Source: CALWOS01 sp963595735
GTDB taxonomy: Bacteria; Bacillota; Clostridia; Oscillospirales; Oscillospiraceae
Assembly (NCBI GenBank): GCA_963595735.1
Contig: CAVBJJ010000025.1
Location: 1-27,193 of the forward strand
Reading direction: 5' to 3'
DNA: 27,193 nucleotides
Positions within the stretch are counted from its first letter, which is position 1. Each line of letters opens with the position of its first letter. Position numbers and translations under genes: made by a program. Under the pieces are notes generated by a model. That model was not told the DNA's origin, did no database searches, and saw nothing but the letters and a program-made list of their open reading frames with translations. Below, one piece after another: positions 17,249-23,341 of this stretch.

Positions 17249-18124
17249 TTACTGCAGCTGGATCGAGGCGGAATCAAAGCACAGGCTGTACTCGATCTCG
17301 TGGGGGGTACTCATGGCCGTGGTATCCGCCGTTATGGTAAAGGGTGCGTCAAAACGCTCCACAGGAATTTCAAAAATCGAATTTCCCTCCGTGTTCACCG
17401 GCAGATAGGTCTCGCCGTCAACGATCATATAGTCATAGTTGGGACTGCTCCACTCGATGACCGCAATGGCCTTTCCGTTTTCCATTTTCAGTCCGGTGGG
17501 AGAAGTGATGCTGGCTTTTCCGCTGCCGCCCTCCAGGGTCACATCTACCAGATAGTCGGCATCCTCCAGCGCCAGTTCCTCCGGGCTGCGGCCGGTATCG
17601 GTTTCTTCGGCATCGCCCAGCGGCTGCACATCCGTCACCTGCACCGTGTGGTCATACCAGGTGTTCTTGGTGCCGATAATGGCAAGGGAAAAATCCTGAT
17701 CCAGCGCGGCGACCGGGATATCAAAGCCGTACACCTCTTCCGTAGTGCCGTCCTCGTAGGTGACGGAGTCCGTGGTGGGCTCCAGCAGGACTGCGCCGTC
17801 CTTCTTCGCGTCCGCAGCGGTTCCCACAAACAGATTGACGATCTTCTTGGAAGCCAGGCTGACATGGATGCTCATTTTTCCATCCTTCACAGTCAGAATC
17901 CCCCGGCCGTTCATGGCCTCGTTAACATGAAACATGGAGCTGTCCGTCTGAAATGCGGCGGAGTACTGTCCGTCCTCCAGCACGGCGGCAACCGGCGCCG
18001 TTGTCTCCGCAGCTGCCGGGGGCGTGCTGGCCGCCGGTTGGGATGCGGTACTGCTGCATCCGGCCAGTGCCGCCGTCAGCACACAGCAAAGGGACAAAGA
18101 AATCGCGCAAACTCTTTTTTTCAT
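17249..18124 (-). CDS. Lipoprotein with two NEAT-like beta domains (putative tetrapyrrole/corrinoid surface binder)
   Basis: 291 residues from the ATG at 18124 (GAGGTGG 4 nt upstream). The signal peptide has lipobox LAGC with Cys23, then a Ser/Thr/Ala/Pro linker to about residue 48. Two related beta-rich halves follow. Half 1 (about 50-165) has DGQYSAAF, SSMFHVNEAMNGRGILTVKDGK, FVGTA and FDIPVAALDQDFSLAI. Half 2 (about 185-290) has DADYLVDVTL, GKASITSP, GLKMENGKAIAVIEWSS, NYDYMIVDG and FEIPVERFDAPFTI. The order (short helix, GKxxxxV strand, late FxIPVxxxDxxF strand) resembles NEAT domains, which bind heme at the Gram-positive surface. This is my reading of the pattern, not a database match. 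It lies between the exported chelatase gene and the binding-protein gene (12 nt away), so it is probably a first receptor of the same uptake system. Confidence 0.7.
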   Translation of the reverse strand: MKKRVCAISLSLCCVLTAALAGCSSTASQPAASTPPAAAETTAPVAAVLEDGQYSAAFQTDSSMFHVNEAMNGRGILTVKDGKMSIHVSLASKKIVNLFVGTAADAKKDGAVLLEPTTDSVTYEDGTTEEVYGFDIPVAALDQDFSLAIIGTKNTWYDHTVQVTDVQPLGDAEETDTGRSPEELALEDADYLVDVTLEGGSGKASITSPTGLKMENGKAIAVIEWSSPNYDYMIVDGETYLPVNTEGNSIFEIPVERFDAPFTITADTTAMSTPHEIEYSLCFDSASIQLQ

Positions 18125-18145
18125 AAAGCCACCTCATTATAATAA

Positions 18146-18176
18146 CTGCCCGAAAAGCATTTGGCCTTTCGGGCAG
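18146..18176 (-). promoter_or_regulatory. Intercistronic hairpin between cbiK and the NEAT-like lipoprotein gene
   Basis: CTGCCCGAAA at 18146-18155 pairs perfectly with 18167-18176 (10 bp, 11-nt loop) in the 76-nt gap after cbiK. On the transcribed strand it is followed by GTTATTATAATGAGG, a weak U-rich run. It may be a leaky terminator or an RNA-processing / stability stem giving more cbiK message than downstream message. The TATAAT just after it has no convincing -35. Confidence 0.5.
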
Positions 18177-18200
18177 CAGAATTCATTTAGAAAAAAACGC

Positions 18201-19421
18201 TTAGCCGTTGATGGCTGCCTGGGTGTGTGCAACATAGAGCTGCTGCACGGCTTCGATGCTGCCCAGACCGGAGATCTGCGTGTCAACGCTGTCGAAGACA
18301 CCGGTAGCCTCGAACATACTCTTCCAGGAATCGTCATCCTCACCGGCCATATCGTTGTTGGCGTGGTCACCGGCAACGACCATCAGCGGACGCAGAACGA
18401 CCTTCTTGAAGCCGGCCTGCTGCACCGCGGCGATCACAGACTCGCAGGAAGTCTCCTCCGGCTCGCCCTCCACCGTGCCGATGAACACATTGGTGTAGCC
18501 CAGCTCGTCCATCTGGGTCTGCATCTGGCTGTAGGTGACCTTGGCAGTATGAGAGGTACCGTGACCCATGAACACGAAAGCAACGCCATCGTCAGCTGCG
18601 GCGGCGGCATCGGCATAGCCGGCCTCCTCGACTGCGGCGGCAGTAACGGCCTTGGCAACGGCTTCCTTATCGGCATTGATCACCGTGGCATCGCTGCCGA
18701 CCTCGCCCAGCAGAGGCTCGGCGATCTTCACGGACTCGAACTGGTCGGAAACGGCTTCCACTGCGGCGACCATTTCGTCATACTCCGCACCGTGCATCAG
18801 GTGCGTGGGCTGCACGACCAGGTTCTTCACGCCGTTGTCGATGGCGCGCTGCAGCGCCTGATCCATGTTGTCGATCTTCTCGCCATCTCTGGCCTGAACA
18901 TGGTTGATGATGATCTGGGCGGTGAATGCGCGGCGGACGGACCAATCGGGGTTGGCCTCCTGGAGGGCATCCTCTACGCTCTTGATATCCGCAACGCGGC
19001 TGTCGTTGAAGGAAGTACCGAAGCTGACGACCAGCAGCTCATTTTCGCCGATGTTATCGCCATTGCGGGGATCGTCCAGAGAAGCATCGCCCGTGTCGCG
19101 ACCGAAGTAGTCCGGATCAGCGTTCTCGCCGCTGACCAGCGCCTTCTGGGTGTCGGTCAGGGCGTCCCAGGCGGCCTTGGCGGCCTCGCACTGGGCGTCG
19201 GTCTCGTCGGTGCGCTCCTGCACATAGATGGCGTCGATCAGATCCGCGACCTTATCGGCAGCGGCCTGGTCTGCACTGGTGGGCGCCGCGCTTTCCGTTA
19301 CCGCAGCGGTATTGGCAGGCGCCGGCGTGGCGGGCGTTGTGGTGGTTTTGTTGCAGGCAGTCAGCGTACCCACTGCCAGCGCGGAAACCGCCAGCAAAGC
19401 AACAATCTTTTTCTTTTCCAT
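18201..19421 (-). CDS. cbiK: Exported lipoprotein CbiK-type sirohydrochlorin cobaltochelatase
   Basis: 406 residues from the ATG at 19421 (AGAGGTG 6 nt upstream). The signal peptide has lipobox LTAC with Cys23, then a Thr/Pro/Ala linker to about 50. Residues about 52-105 (ADKVADLIDAIYV, AAKAAWDALTDTQKALV) look like the short helical modules repeated in clostridial surface proteins. Residues about 127-406 are a complete CbiK: LLVVSFGTS, GHGTSH (His287), VVAGDHANNDM (His353) and DDDSWKSMFEA, SGLG. By alignment from memory, His287 and His353 correspond to Salmonella His145 and His207, which act in metal insertion. Classic CbiK inserts Co(II) into sirohydrochlorin in the cytoplasm; this one should be outside. 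No Met lies between residue 1 and 186, so a cytosolic form by internal ATG start is unlikely. It is the first gene after the B12 riboswitch. Exported homologues exist in Desulfovibrio (CbiK-P). Confidence 0.92.
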   Translation of the reverse strand: MEKKKIVALLAVSALAVGTLTACNKTTTTPATPAPANTAAVTESAAPTSADQAAADKVADLIDAIYVQERTDETDAQCEAAKAAWDALTDTQKALVSGENADPDYFGRDTGDASLDDPRNGDNIGENELLVVSFGTSFNDSRVADIKSVEDALQEANPDWSVRRAFTAQIIINHVQARDGEKIDNMDQALQRAIDNGVKNLVVQPTHLMHGAEYDEMVAAVEAVSDQFESVKIAEPLLGEVGSDATVINADKEAVAKAVTAAAVEEAGYADAAAAADDGVAFVFMGHGTSHTAKVTYSQMQTQMDELGYTNVFIGTVEGEPEETSCESVIAAVQQAGFKKVVLRPLMVVAGDHANNDMAGEDDDSWKSMFEATGVFDSVDTQISGLGSIEAVQQLYVAHTQAAING

Positions 19422-19610
19422 TTTGTACACCTCTGTAAACAAAAAATTTCCGCCGAATATAGAACATGTGCCGACCCCACGCTCCACAGGCTCCAAAGCC
19501 CAAAAATCGTGCAAGCCGCATATCCTTTTCACACAGCGGAAACTGATATACAGGATGTACATAATTTTGAGGAAAATGGCGCTCTGTGAACCGCAGACTC
19601 CCAAGATTCC
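19422..19610 (-). promoter_or_regulatory. Leader between riboswitch aptamer and cbiK (expression platform)
   Basis: 189 nt with no gene. The minus-strand RNA contains CACAGAG (19582-19588), complementary to CUCUGUG in the 3' strand of aptamer stem P1, so the two pairings exclude each other. The cbiK ribosome site region ACAGAGG (19430-19436) has the same complementarity. Further down, TTTCCGC and GCGGAAA, about 90 nt apart, could pair just before a TTTTTT run near 19441-19448, a possible long-range terminator. Which of these is the working switch is inference. Confidence 0.45.
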
Positions 19611-19767
19611 ACACAGAGGCAGGTCTCCTGACTTGGTTCTGCGCACACTCTCCCTTCCCGGCAATTGCCAGTGGATTTGAAAGCGGCTCCCCTTTCACAG
19701 TGACGGCATCGTTCCGGACTTGCACCGGATTCCCTTTTGTCAGCGGCAATGCGCTGAACCTCTATGT
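19611..19767 (-). ncRNA. Cobalamin riboswitch aptamer
   Basis: On the minus strand the conserved B12 box AGTCAGGAGACCTGCC is present exactly at 19618-19633. Upstream are GGTGCAAGTCCGGAAC, GTCACTGTGA, GGGGAGCC and CCACTGGCAATTGCCGGGAAGG, the known core of the adenosylcobalamin-type aptamer. Stem P1 closes as ACATAGAGG (19759-19767) with CCTCTGTGT (19611-19619), allowing one G-U pair. It should sense B12 and lower expression of the 17-kb operon starting with cbiK. The order promoter, aptamer, leader, cbiK is seen directly. Confidence 0.96.
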
Positions 19768-19801
19768 TTTAAACTCTGCACATATTAAATTCGACGCAGT
19801 T

Positions 19802-19830
19802 ATTTTATCATCGACATTCCGGAAAGTCAA
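19802..19830 (-). promoter_or_regulatory. Promoter of the cobalamin operon
   Basis: Sigma-A type promoter on the minus strand: -35 TTGACT (19825-19830), 17-nt spacer, -10 TAAAAT (19802-19807). The expected start near 19795 lies about 28 nt before aptamer stem P1. It begins only about 32 nt after the end of the Rrf2 gene, with no convincing terminator between. Confidence 0.8.
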
Positions 19831-19861
19831 GACAGAAACGCCAAGACTTCCCCGGTTTCTT

Positions 19862-20302
19862 TCAAATTTTCGGATCCCCGAAGCAGGCCTTGCCGCAGCG
19901 CTTGTCCAGCAGATCCTGAAGCGTGATGTTGCTCAGGTAATGCTCGATCGTCTCCTGCAGACCTTTCCAGACATCCAGCGTGGCGCAATTTTCCCAGTTG
20001 TCACAGCCGTTTTTCCCACTTTCCAGACAGCTGACCGGAGCAAGGCTGCCCTCCGTTTCCCGCAGGATCTGCGCCATGGTGTAGTCCTCCGGCTTTCTGG
20101 CCAGACGATAGCCCCCCCGGTAGCCCCGGGTGGTCACCAGCATATTGGCGCGGTTGAGCAGCGGGATGATCTGCTCCAGATATTTTTTGGAAATATTCTG
20201 CCTTGCCGCCACATCCTTCAGGGCAATAAAGCCATCTCCCTGATGCTCGGCAAGATCCAGCATCATCCGCACGGCATATCTGCCTCTGGTTGAAATTTTC
20301 AT
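19862..20302 (-). CDS. Rrf2/IscR-family transcriptional regulator
   Basis: 146 residues from the ATG at 20302, with GAGGTG upstream. The N-terminal winged helix is typical of Rrf2: MKISTRGRYAVRMMLDLAEH, then ALKDVAARQNISKKYLEQIIPLLNRANML as the helix-turn-helix, and TTRGYRGGYRLAR as the wing. The family's Cys triad region is SCLESGKNGCDNWENC; spacing is C-x7-C-x5-C, the first gap longer than the C-x5-C of IscR, so an Fe-S cluster is possible but not certain. A fourth and fifth Cys lie near the C-terminus (KRCGKACFG). Likely roles are sensing Fe-S or cysteine status. It follows the DUF2461 gene by 43 nt, and it lies immediately upstream of the B12 operon promoter. Confidence 0.9.
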   Translation of the reverse strand: MKISTRGRYAVRMMLDLAEHQGDGFIALKDVAARQNISKKYLEQIIPLLNRANMLVTTRGYRGGYRLARKPEDYTMAQILRETEGSLAPVSCLESGKNGCDNWENCATLDVWKGLQETIEHYLSNITLQDLLDKRCGKACFGDPKI

Positions 20303-20345
20303 ATCCTCACACCTCGGTTTTCATACTCTTGTCACATCACGCATC

Positions 20346-21035
20346 CTACTCCCCGGCGCGATGAACGCGGCGACCTTCCGCCTGTAAAAGAAATGCGTAA
20401 TAGGGACGCATTTGCATAAATTTCTGCCCCAGCACCGGAGCAAGGTCCTCCCGAAACAGCAGGGACAGATCCTCCCGCTCCGTCAGCAGGCAGAGGTTTT
20501 TCAGATCCAGCCACCGGCGCAGCGCCTCCGGCTGGTCGGGGTAGCGGGAACGCTTGTACCGCTCCCCCTCCTGCTGATAGGCCGGGTCGGCTTCCGCTGC
20601 CTTTCGAGCGGCAAGAAACGCCGGGCTGTTTTCCAGCATCAGCTCCCGCGCCGCCGCCATGGTCTCCGGGCTTGCCTGATAGTAGCCGCAGCCCCAGCGG
20701 AGCCGCCGGGGAGAAAACTCAAAAAAGAAGCCCGGCATCCCATAATACAGCTTTTTGCGCCGGAAAAAGCTGACCCACATCACATCCCGGAAAACGGATT
20801 TGTCCTTGGAAAAGCGAGTATCGCGATAAATGCGGGAAATGCACTTGCCCACCTTCGGCTCGCAATTCAGCTGGGGGTCGATCTGCAGCATCCACGGTGT
20901 TAGCTCCCGCACCAGCTGCCGCAGCGGCTCCAGGACGGTTTCCTGATAACGGGGGCGGTGTTCTTCAAACCACAGCTTGCTGTCCTGCAAGCGATTTTCA
21001 AACAAAAACTGTATGCTTTCTTCCGAAAACGGCAT
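20346..21035 (-). CDS. DUF2461 family protein
   Basis: 229 residues from the ATG at 21035, with TAGGAGG 8 nt upstream. It matches the DUF2461 (TIGR02453) pattern: an early FLFENRLQDSKLWFEEHRPRYQ, IDPQLNCEPKVGKCISRIYRDTRFSKDKSVFRD in the middle, then GFFFEFSPRRLRWGCGYYQASPE. No catalytic motif, signal peptide or membrane segment is seen. The family is widespread and of unknown biochemical function. It begins a probable two-gene unit with the Rrf2 regulator. The upstream gap (21036-21168) is AT-rich and holds divergent promoters that I cannot define well. Confidence 0.88.
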   Translation of the reverse strand: MPFSEESIQFLFENRLQDSKLWFEEHRPRYQETVLEPLRQLVRELTPWMLQIDPQLNCEPKVGKCISRIYRDTRFSKDKSVFRDVMWVSFFRRKKLYYGMPGFFFEFSPRRLRWGCGYYQASPETMAAARELMLENSPAFLAARKAAEADPAYQQEGERYKRSRYPDQPEALRRWLDLKNLCLLTEREDLSLLFREDLAPVLGQKFMQMRPYYAFLLQAEGRRVHRAGE

Positions 21036-21168
21036 GAGAGACGCCTCCTAAATACCCAGCAACTTTAGTTATTTACTATATATTATCACAAGCCGCCGAA
21101 AAAATAAAGAGTGCAAAAACAGAGTTTTTTTATTTTTTACGGGTATGCTAGTGCAGGAGGGATATATC

Positions 21169-21363
21169 ATGAAACGCAAAAAACCGACCGCGTCAGATCG
21201 TTCCTGGGATATCAATGTCCGGATGAACCCGGAAAGCCGCATCTGCGAATGCTATGATTCCACCAGTATTGCAAAATACCCGGTGGCAGGCTTTGCCCGC
21301 GGCTATTCCGACTGCATGGGAATGCGGGTGCTGGACAATTTCACAGAGGAACACATGATGTAA
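21169..21363 (+). CDS. Small hypothetical protein, 64 aa
   Basis: 64 residues from the ATG at 21169, preceded at 7 nt by CAGGAGGG, which is better placed than for the longer frame from 21145. The protein is polar, starts with MKRKKPTASDRSW and has three Cys (ICECYDS and SDCMGM) and the phrase YPVAGFARGYSDCMGMRVLDNF. No signal peptide or membrane helix. It is followed 12 nt later by a strong terminator, so it forms a single-gene unit. I do not recognise the family and give no function. The strong ribosome site plus dedicated terminator argue that it is real. Confidence 0.7.
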   Translation: MKRKKPTASDRSWDINVRMNPESRICECYDSTSIAKYPVAGFARGYSDCMGMRVLDNFTEEHMM

Positions 21364-21375
21364 CACTGCTCCGCC

Positions 21376-21417
21376 GTCTCCCGGTCTGCTTTCCGCGCCG
21401 GGAGACCTTGTTTTTTT
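21376..21417 (+). terminator. Rho-independent terminator of the 64-aa gene
   Basis: GTCTCCCGG (21376-21384) pairs perfectly with CCGGGAGAC (21398-21406), loop 13 nt, followed by CTTG and seven T at 21411-21417. It also separates this gene from the converging HxlR gene. Confidence 0.88.
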
Positions 21418-21424
21418 CCGGCTT

Positions 21425-21766
21425 TTACCCGATTTTCTCCTCTTGCAGGTTCGCCTCGCCCCAGGCTTTCATGAAATGCAGCACCGTAAGAAAGCTCTCC
21501 CCCAGGGGCGTCAGACTGTATTCCACCCGGGGCGGAACTTCCTGATAGTCATGTCGGGAAAGAAAGCCGTCCGCCTCCAGCCCCCGCAACTGCTTGGTCA
21601 GAGAGGACTCGGTGATTTCCCCCAAACAGCGCTTCAATCCGCCAAAGCGGCGAACATCCTCCATGCCAATATAGTAGAGGATCTCCAGCTTCCATTTTCC
21701 CCCTAAGATTCTTTGCAGGGTGGACATGGTCTTACAGCGCCGGACGGACTGTTCGTTTTTTCGCAT
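21425..21766 (-). CDS. HxlR-family transcriptional regulator
   Basis: 113 residues from the ATG at 21766; GGAG lies 9 nt upstream, whereas the ATG at 21775 abuts it directly. The winged helix pattern is clear: LQRILGGKWKLEILYYIG, RFGGLKRCLGEITESSLTKQLRGLEADGFL (recognition region) and VPPRVEYSLTPLGESFL (wing). A Cys near the start (Cys11 in VRRCKTM) sits where HxlR members such as YodB and HypR have their redox-sensing Cys, which is suggestive only. It is divergent from a radical SAM gene, and a palindrome lies between them, so it probably controls itself and that gene. A frame reaching 22531 is an artefact running through the radical SAM gene. Confidence 0.92.
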   Translation of the reverse strand: MRKNEQSVRRCKTMSTLQRILGGKWKLEILYYIGMEDVRRFGGLKRCLGEITESSLTKQLRGLEADGFLSRHDYQEVPPRVEYSLTPLGESFLTVLHFMKAWGEANLQEEKIG

Positions 21767-21788
21767 TCGGATCATCTCCTTTGTCCGC

Positions 21789-21817
21789 AGTATATCGCAG
21801 GCAGGCCGCCTTGGCAA
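21789..21817 (-). promoter_or_regulatory. Promoter of the HxlR gene
   Basis: On the minus strand -35 TTGCCA (21812-21817), 17-nt spacer, -10 TATACT (21789-21794). It lies 23 nt upstream of the chosen start codon at 21766 and about 10 nt from the palindrome at 21828-21844. Confidence 0.6.
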
Positions 21818-21827
21818 TGTACTGTAA

Positions 21828-21844
21828 AAAAGTACCGTACTTTT
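21828..21844. promoter_or_regulatory. Palindromic operator candidate between hxlR and radical SAM gene
   Basis: AAAAGTAC, one central base, GTACTTTT: a perfect 8+8 inverted repeat. A further GTAC lies at 21819-21822. It sits beside the hxlR -35 and just upstream of the radical SAM promoter (TATAAT at 21873-21878), the expected place for an HxlR dimer to act on both genes. Confidence 0.6.
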
Positions 21845-21872
21845 CTTTTTCCCCCACCGGGCTATAATGAGG

Positions 21873-21878
21873 GCAAAG
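21873..21878 (+). promoter_or_regulatory. -10 box of the radical SAM gene
   Basis: Perfect TATAAT, 11 nt before the end of its ribosome-site purine run begins. No good -35 (a T/C-rich run lies at the right distance), which fits a regulated promoter. Confidence 0.55.
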
Positions 21879-21889
21879 GAGGTGCGGAT

Positions 21890-22825
21890 ATGCACTACAC
21901 AGGAACGATCTGGCGGCCGCCCTATGAGTCCGCCTCCCTGCTTTTGGAGGTCACGGCAGGCTGCACTCACCATCGATGTAAATTCTGCACACTGTATGCA
22001 GACCTCCCCTTTCCCTTCCGCAAATCCCCCCTCGCGGACATCGAAAGCGACCTGCGGGAGGTGCAGATGCTCCGGCACGATCCACGGATGCGTGCCGCGG
22101 TGAAACTGCAGGGACTGGCACAACCGGAGCCGATTCGGCGCACTTTTTTGACCGGCGCAAACCCCTTCGCTCTGCCGGCGGCGCAGCTGCTGGAGATTTC
22201 CCGGCTGATTGGTACATATATCCCCACGAACCGGAGTATCGGCTGCTTTGCCAGAGTGACGGATATCACCCGAAAATCCGACACGGAATTGCTGGCGCTG
22301 CGTCAGGCCGGGTATGACGGTCTGACCCTTGGCATAGAGACCGGCGATGATACAGCGCTGCGCTTTATGAACAAGGGCTATCTCGCCGCGGACATCGTGA
22401 CCCAGTGCAAGCGCCTGGAGCAGGCCGAAATTCGGTATTCTGTCTTCTATCTGGCGGGTATTTCCGGCGCCGGCCGGGGAGACTTCGGCGCAAGGCAGAC
22501 GGCGGAAATCTGCAACCAGCTGCACCCCCAACGCATCGGCGCAAATATGCTGACTGTTTACCCGGAATCGGCGCTATATCAGGAGATGCAACATGGCACT
22601 TGGGCAGAGGAAAGCGAAACGGAAAAATACCAGGAACTCCGTATATTGATCGAAAGCCTATCCATCCCCACGATTTTCGCCGCCATGGGCGCTTCCAACG
22701 CCGTGCCCCTCTACGGCAGACTGCCGCAGGAAAAAGGACAGCTGCTGTATGCCATCGACAGAGTTCTCTCCACCTTTGACGAAGAACAGCTGCGGCAATA
22801 CCGCACCCAGCTGCCGCACCTGTAA
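21890..22825 (+). CDS. Radical SAM protein (Elp3/MiaB/NifB-like), CX4CX2C cluster motif
   Basis: 311 residues from the ATG at 21890 with AAAGGAGG 7 nt upstream. The radical SAM cluster motif is GCTHHRCKFC (Cys at about 27, 32, 35), with four rather than three residues in the first gap. FLTGANPFALP matches the glycine-rich GGE region, GYDGLTLGIETGDD the SAM-binding strand, and MNKGYLAADIVTQCKRLEQAEIRYSVFYLAGISGAG the next strand, as in HemN/Elp3-like enzymes. LTVYPESALYQEM and the C-terminal half complete the barrel. Clostridial relatives of unknown reaction share this design. The substrate is unknown. It is divergent from, and probably controlled by, the HxlR gene. No other domain is seen. 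Confidence 0.85.
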   Translation: MHYTGTIWRPPYESASLLLEVTAGCTHHRCKFCTLYADLPFPFRKSPLADIESDLREVQMLRHDPRMRAAVKLQGLAQPEPIRRTFLTGANPFALPAAQLLEISRLIGTYIPTNRSIGCFARVTDITRKSDTELLALRQAGYDGLTLGIETGDDTALRFMNKGYLAADIVTQCKRLEQAEIRYSVFYLAGISGAGRGDFGARQTAEICNQLHPQRIGANMLTVYPESALYQEMQHGTWAEESETEKYQELRILIESLSIPTIFAAMGASNAVPLYGRLPQEKGQLLYAIDRVLSTFDEEQLRQYRTQLPHL

Positions 22826-22863
22826 ACGACAATATTTTATTGTTTCATTGTATTATAGCAACA

Positions 22864-22899
22864 GCCCCCATGAGACAGATTTTTCCGTTCCATGGGGGC
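22864..22899. terminator. Hairpin between convergent radical SAM and PH-domain genes
   Basis: GCCCCCATG (22864-22872) pairs perfectly with CATGGGGGC (22891-22899), 18-nt loop. T-runs on either side are poor, so it may work as a weak two-way terminator for the genes that converge here. Confidence 0.55.
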
Positions 22900-22921
22900 C
22901 AGACTACTATGGCTATTTATA

Positions 22922-23311
22922 TTATTTCTCCAGTACATATTGGGAGATTATCCTGCCGATCATGCCAATATCGACCTTGCCTTTGAACTCAAATTTCGCC
23001 GTAAAGGTGTCGGAAAACATGATAAACAATTCCGAATCCGGGAACAGCTCCGCAAAGCCCGGGGTCTGAATCGCAAAATATTGGATTTTGGAATAGGGCA
23101 AGGAGCTGAAGGACTTCCGTCTTCCCGTGATTCCCTGCACATCAATAGAAATGATTCGCTTGTTCGTGAACAGCAACTGGTCGCGTATGGTCTGAAATGC
23201 CAAAACCGCCTCTTCTCCGGGGATGAGAAGCCCGTGTACCTCCTCGCGGACTTTACCGATATCCATGGGTTTCAGATTAAACACGGAATTTTGATTGAAG
23301 CTGATCGCCAT
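22922..23311 (-). CDS. Bacterial PH-domain protein
   Basis: 129 residues from the ATG at 23311 (GAGGAGAG 3 nt upstream); an 18-residue extension would run into the hairpin at 23342. The central part LLIPGEEAVLAFQTIRDQLLFTNKRIISIDVQGITGRRKSFSSLPYSKIQYFAIQ matches the bacterial PH-like domain: FTNKRII and the following GxxGxxxxFxSLPYSKIxxF are family marks, and the Phe-rich late strands (ELFIMFSD, AKFEFKGK) fit. It has no signal or membrane segment. Family proteins are small single-domain proteins of unknown role, found widely in Firmicutes. Unusually, only about 30 nt lie between its start and the terminator hairpin upstream. Confidence 0.85.
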   Translation of the reverse strand: MAISFNQNSVFNLKPMDIGKVREEVHGLLIPGEEAVLAFQTIRDQLLFTNKRIISIDVQGITGRRKSFSSLPYSKIQYFAIQTPGFAELFPDSELFIMFSDTFTAKFEFKGKVDIGMIGRIISQYVLEK

Positions 23312-23341
23312 TTTCTCTCTCCTCTCGCTATTTTCAAAAGC

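Noticed and set aside
18024..19589. 521-codon plus-strand frame opposite the cbiK gene
   Set aside because: It mirrors cbiK codon bias (Gly/Val/Leu-rich), lacks a ribosome site and crosses the riboswitch leader.
21767..22531. Long N-terminal extension of the HxlR frame to 368 aa
   Set aside because: It would run antisense through the radical SAM gene and across the promoter region; the 113-aa form has the normal HxlR length.
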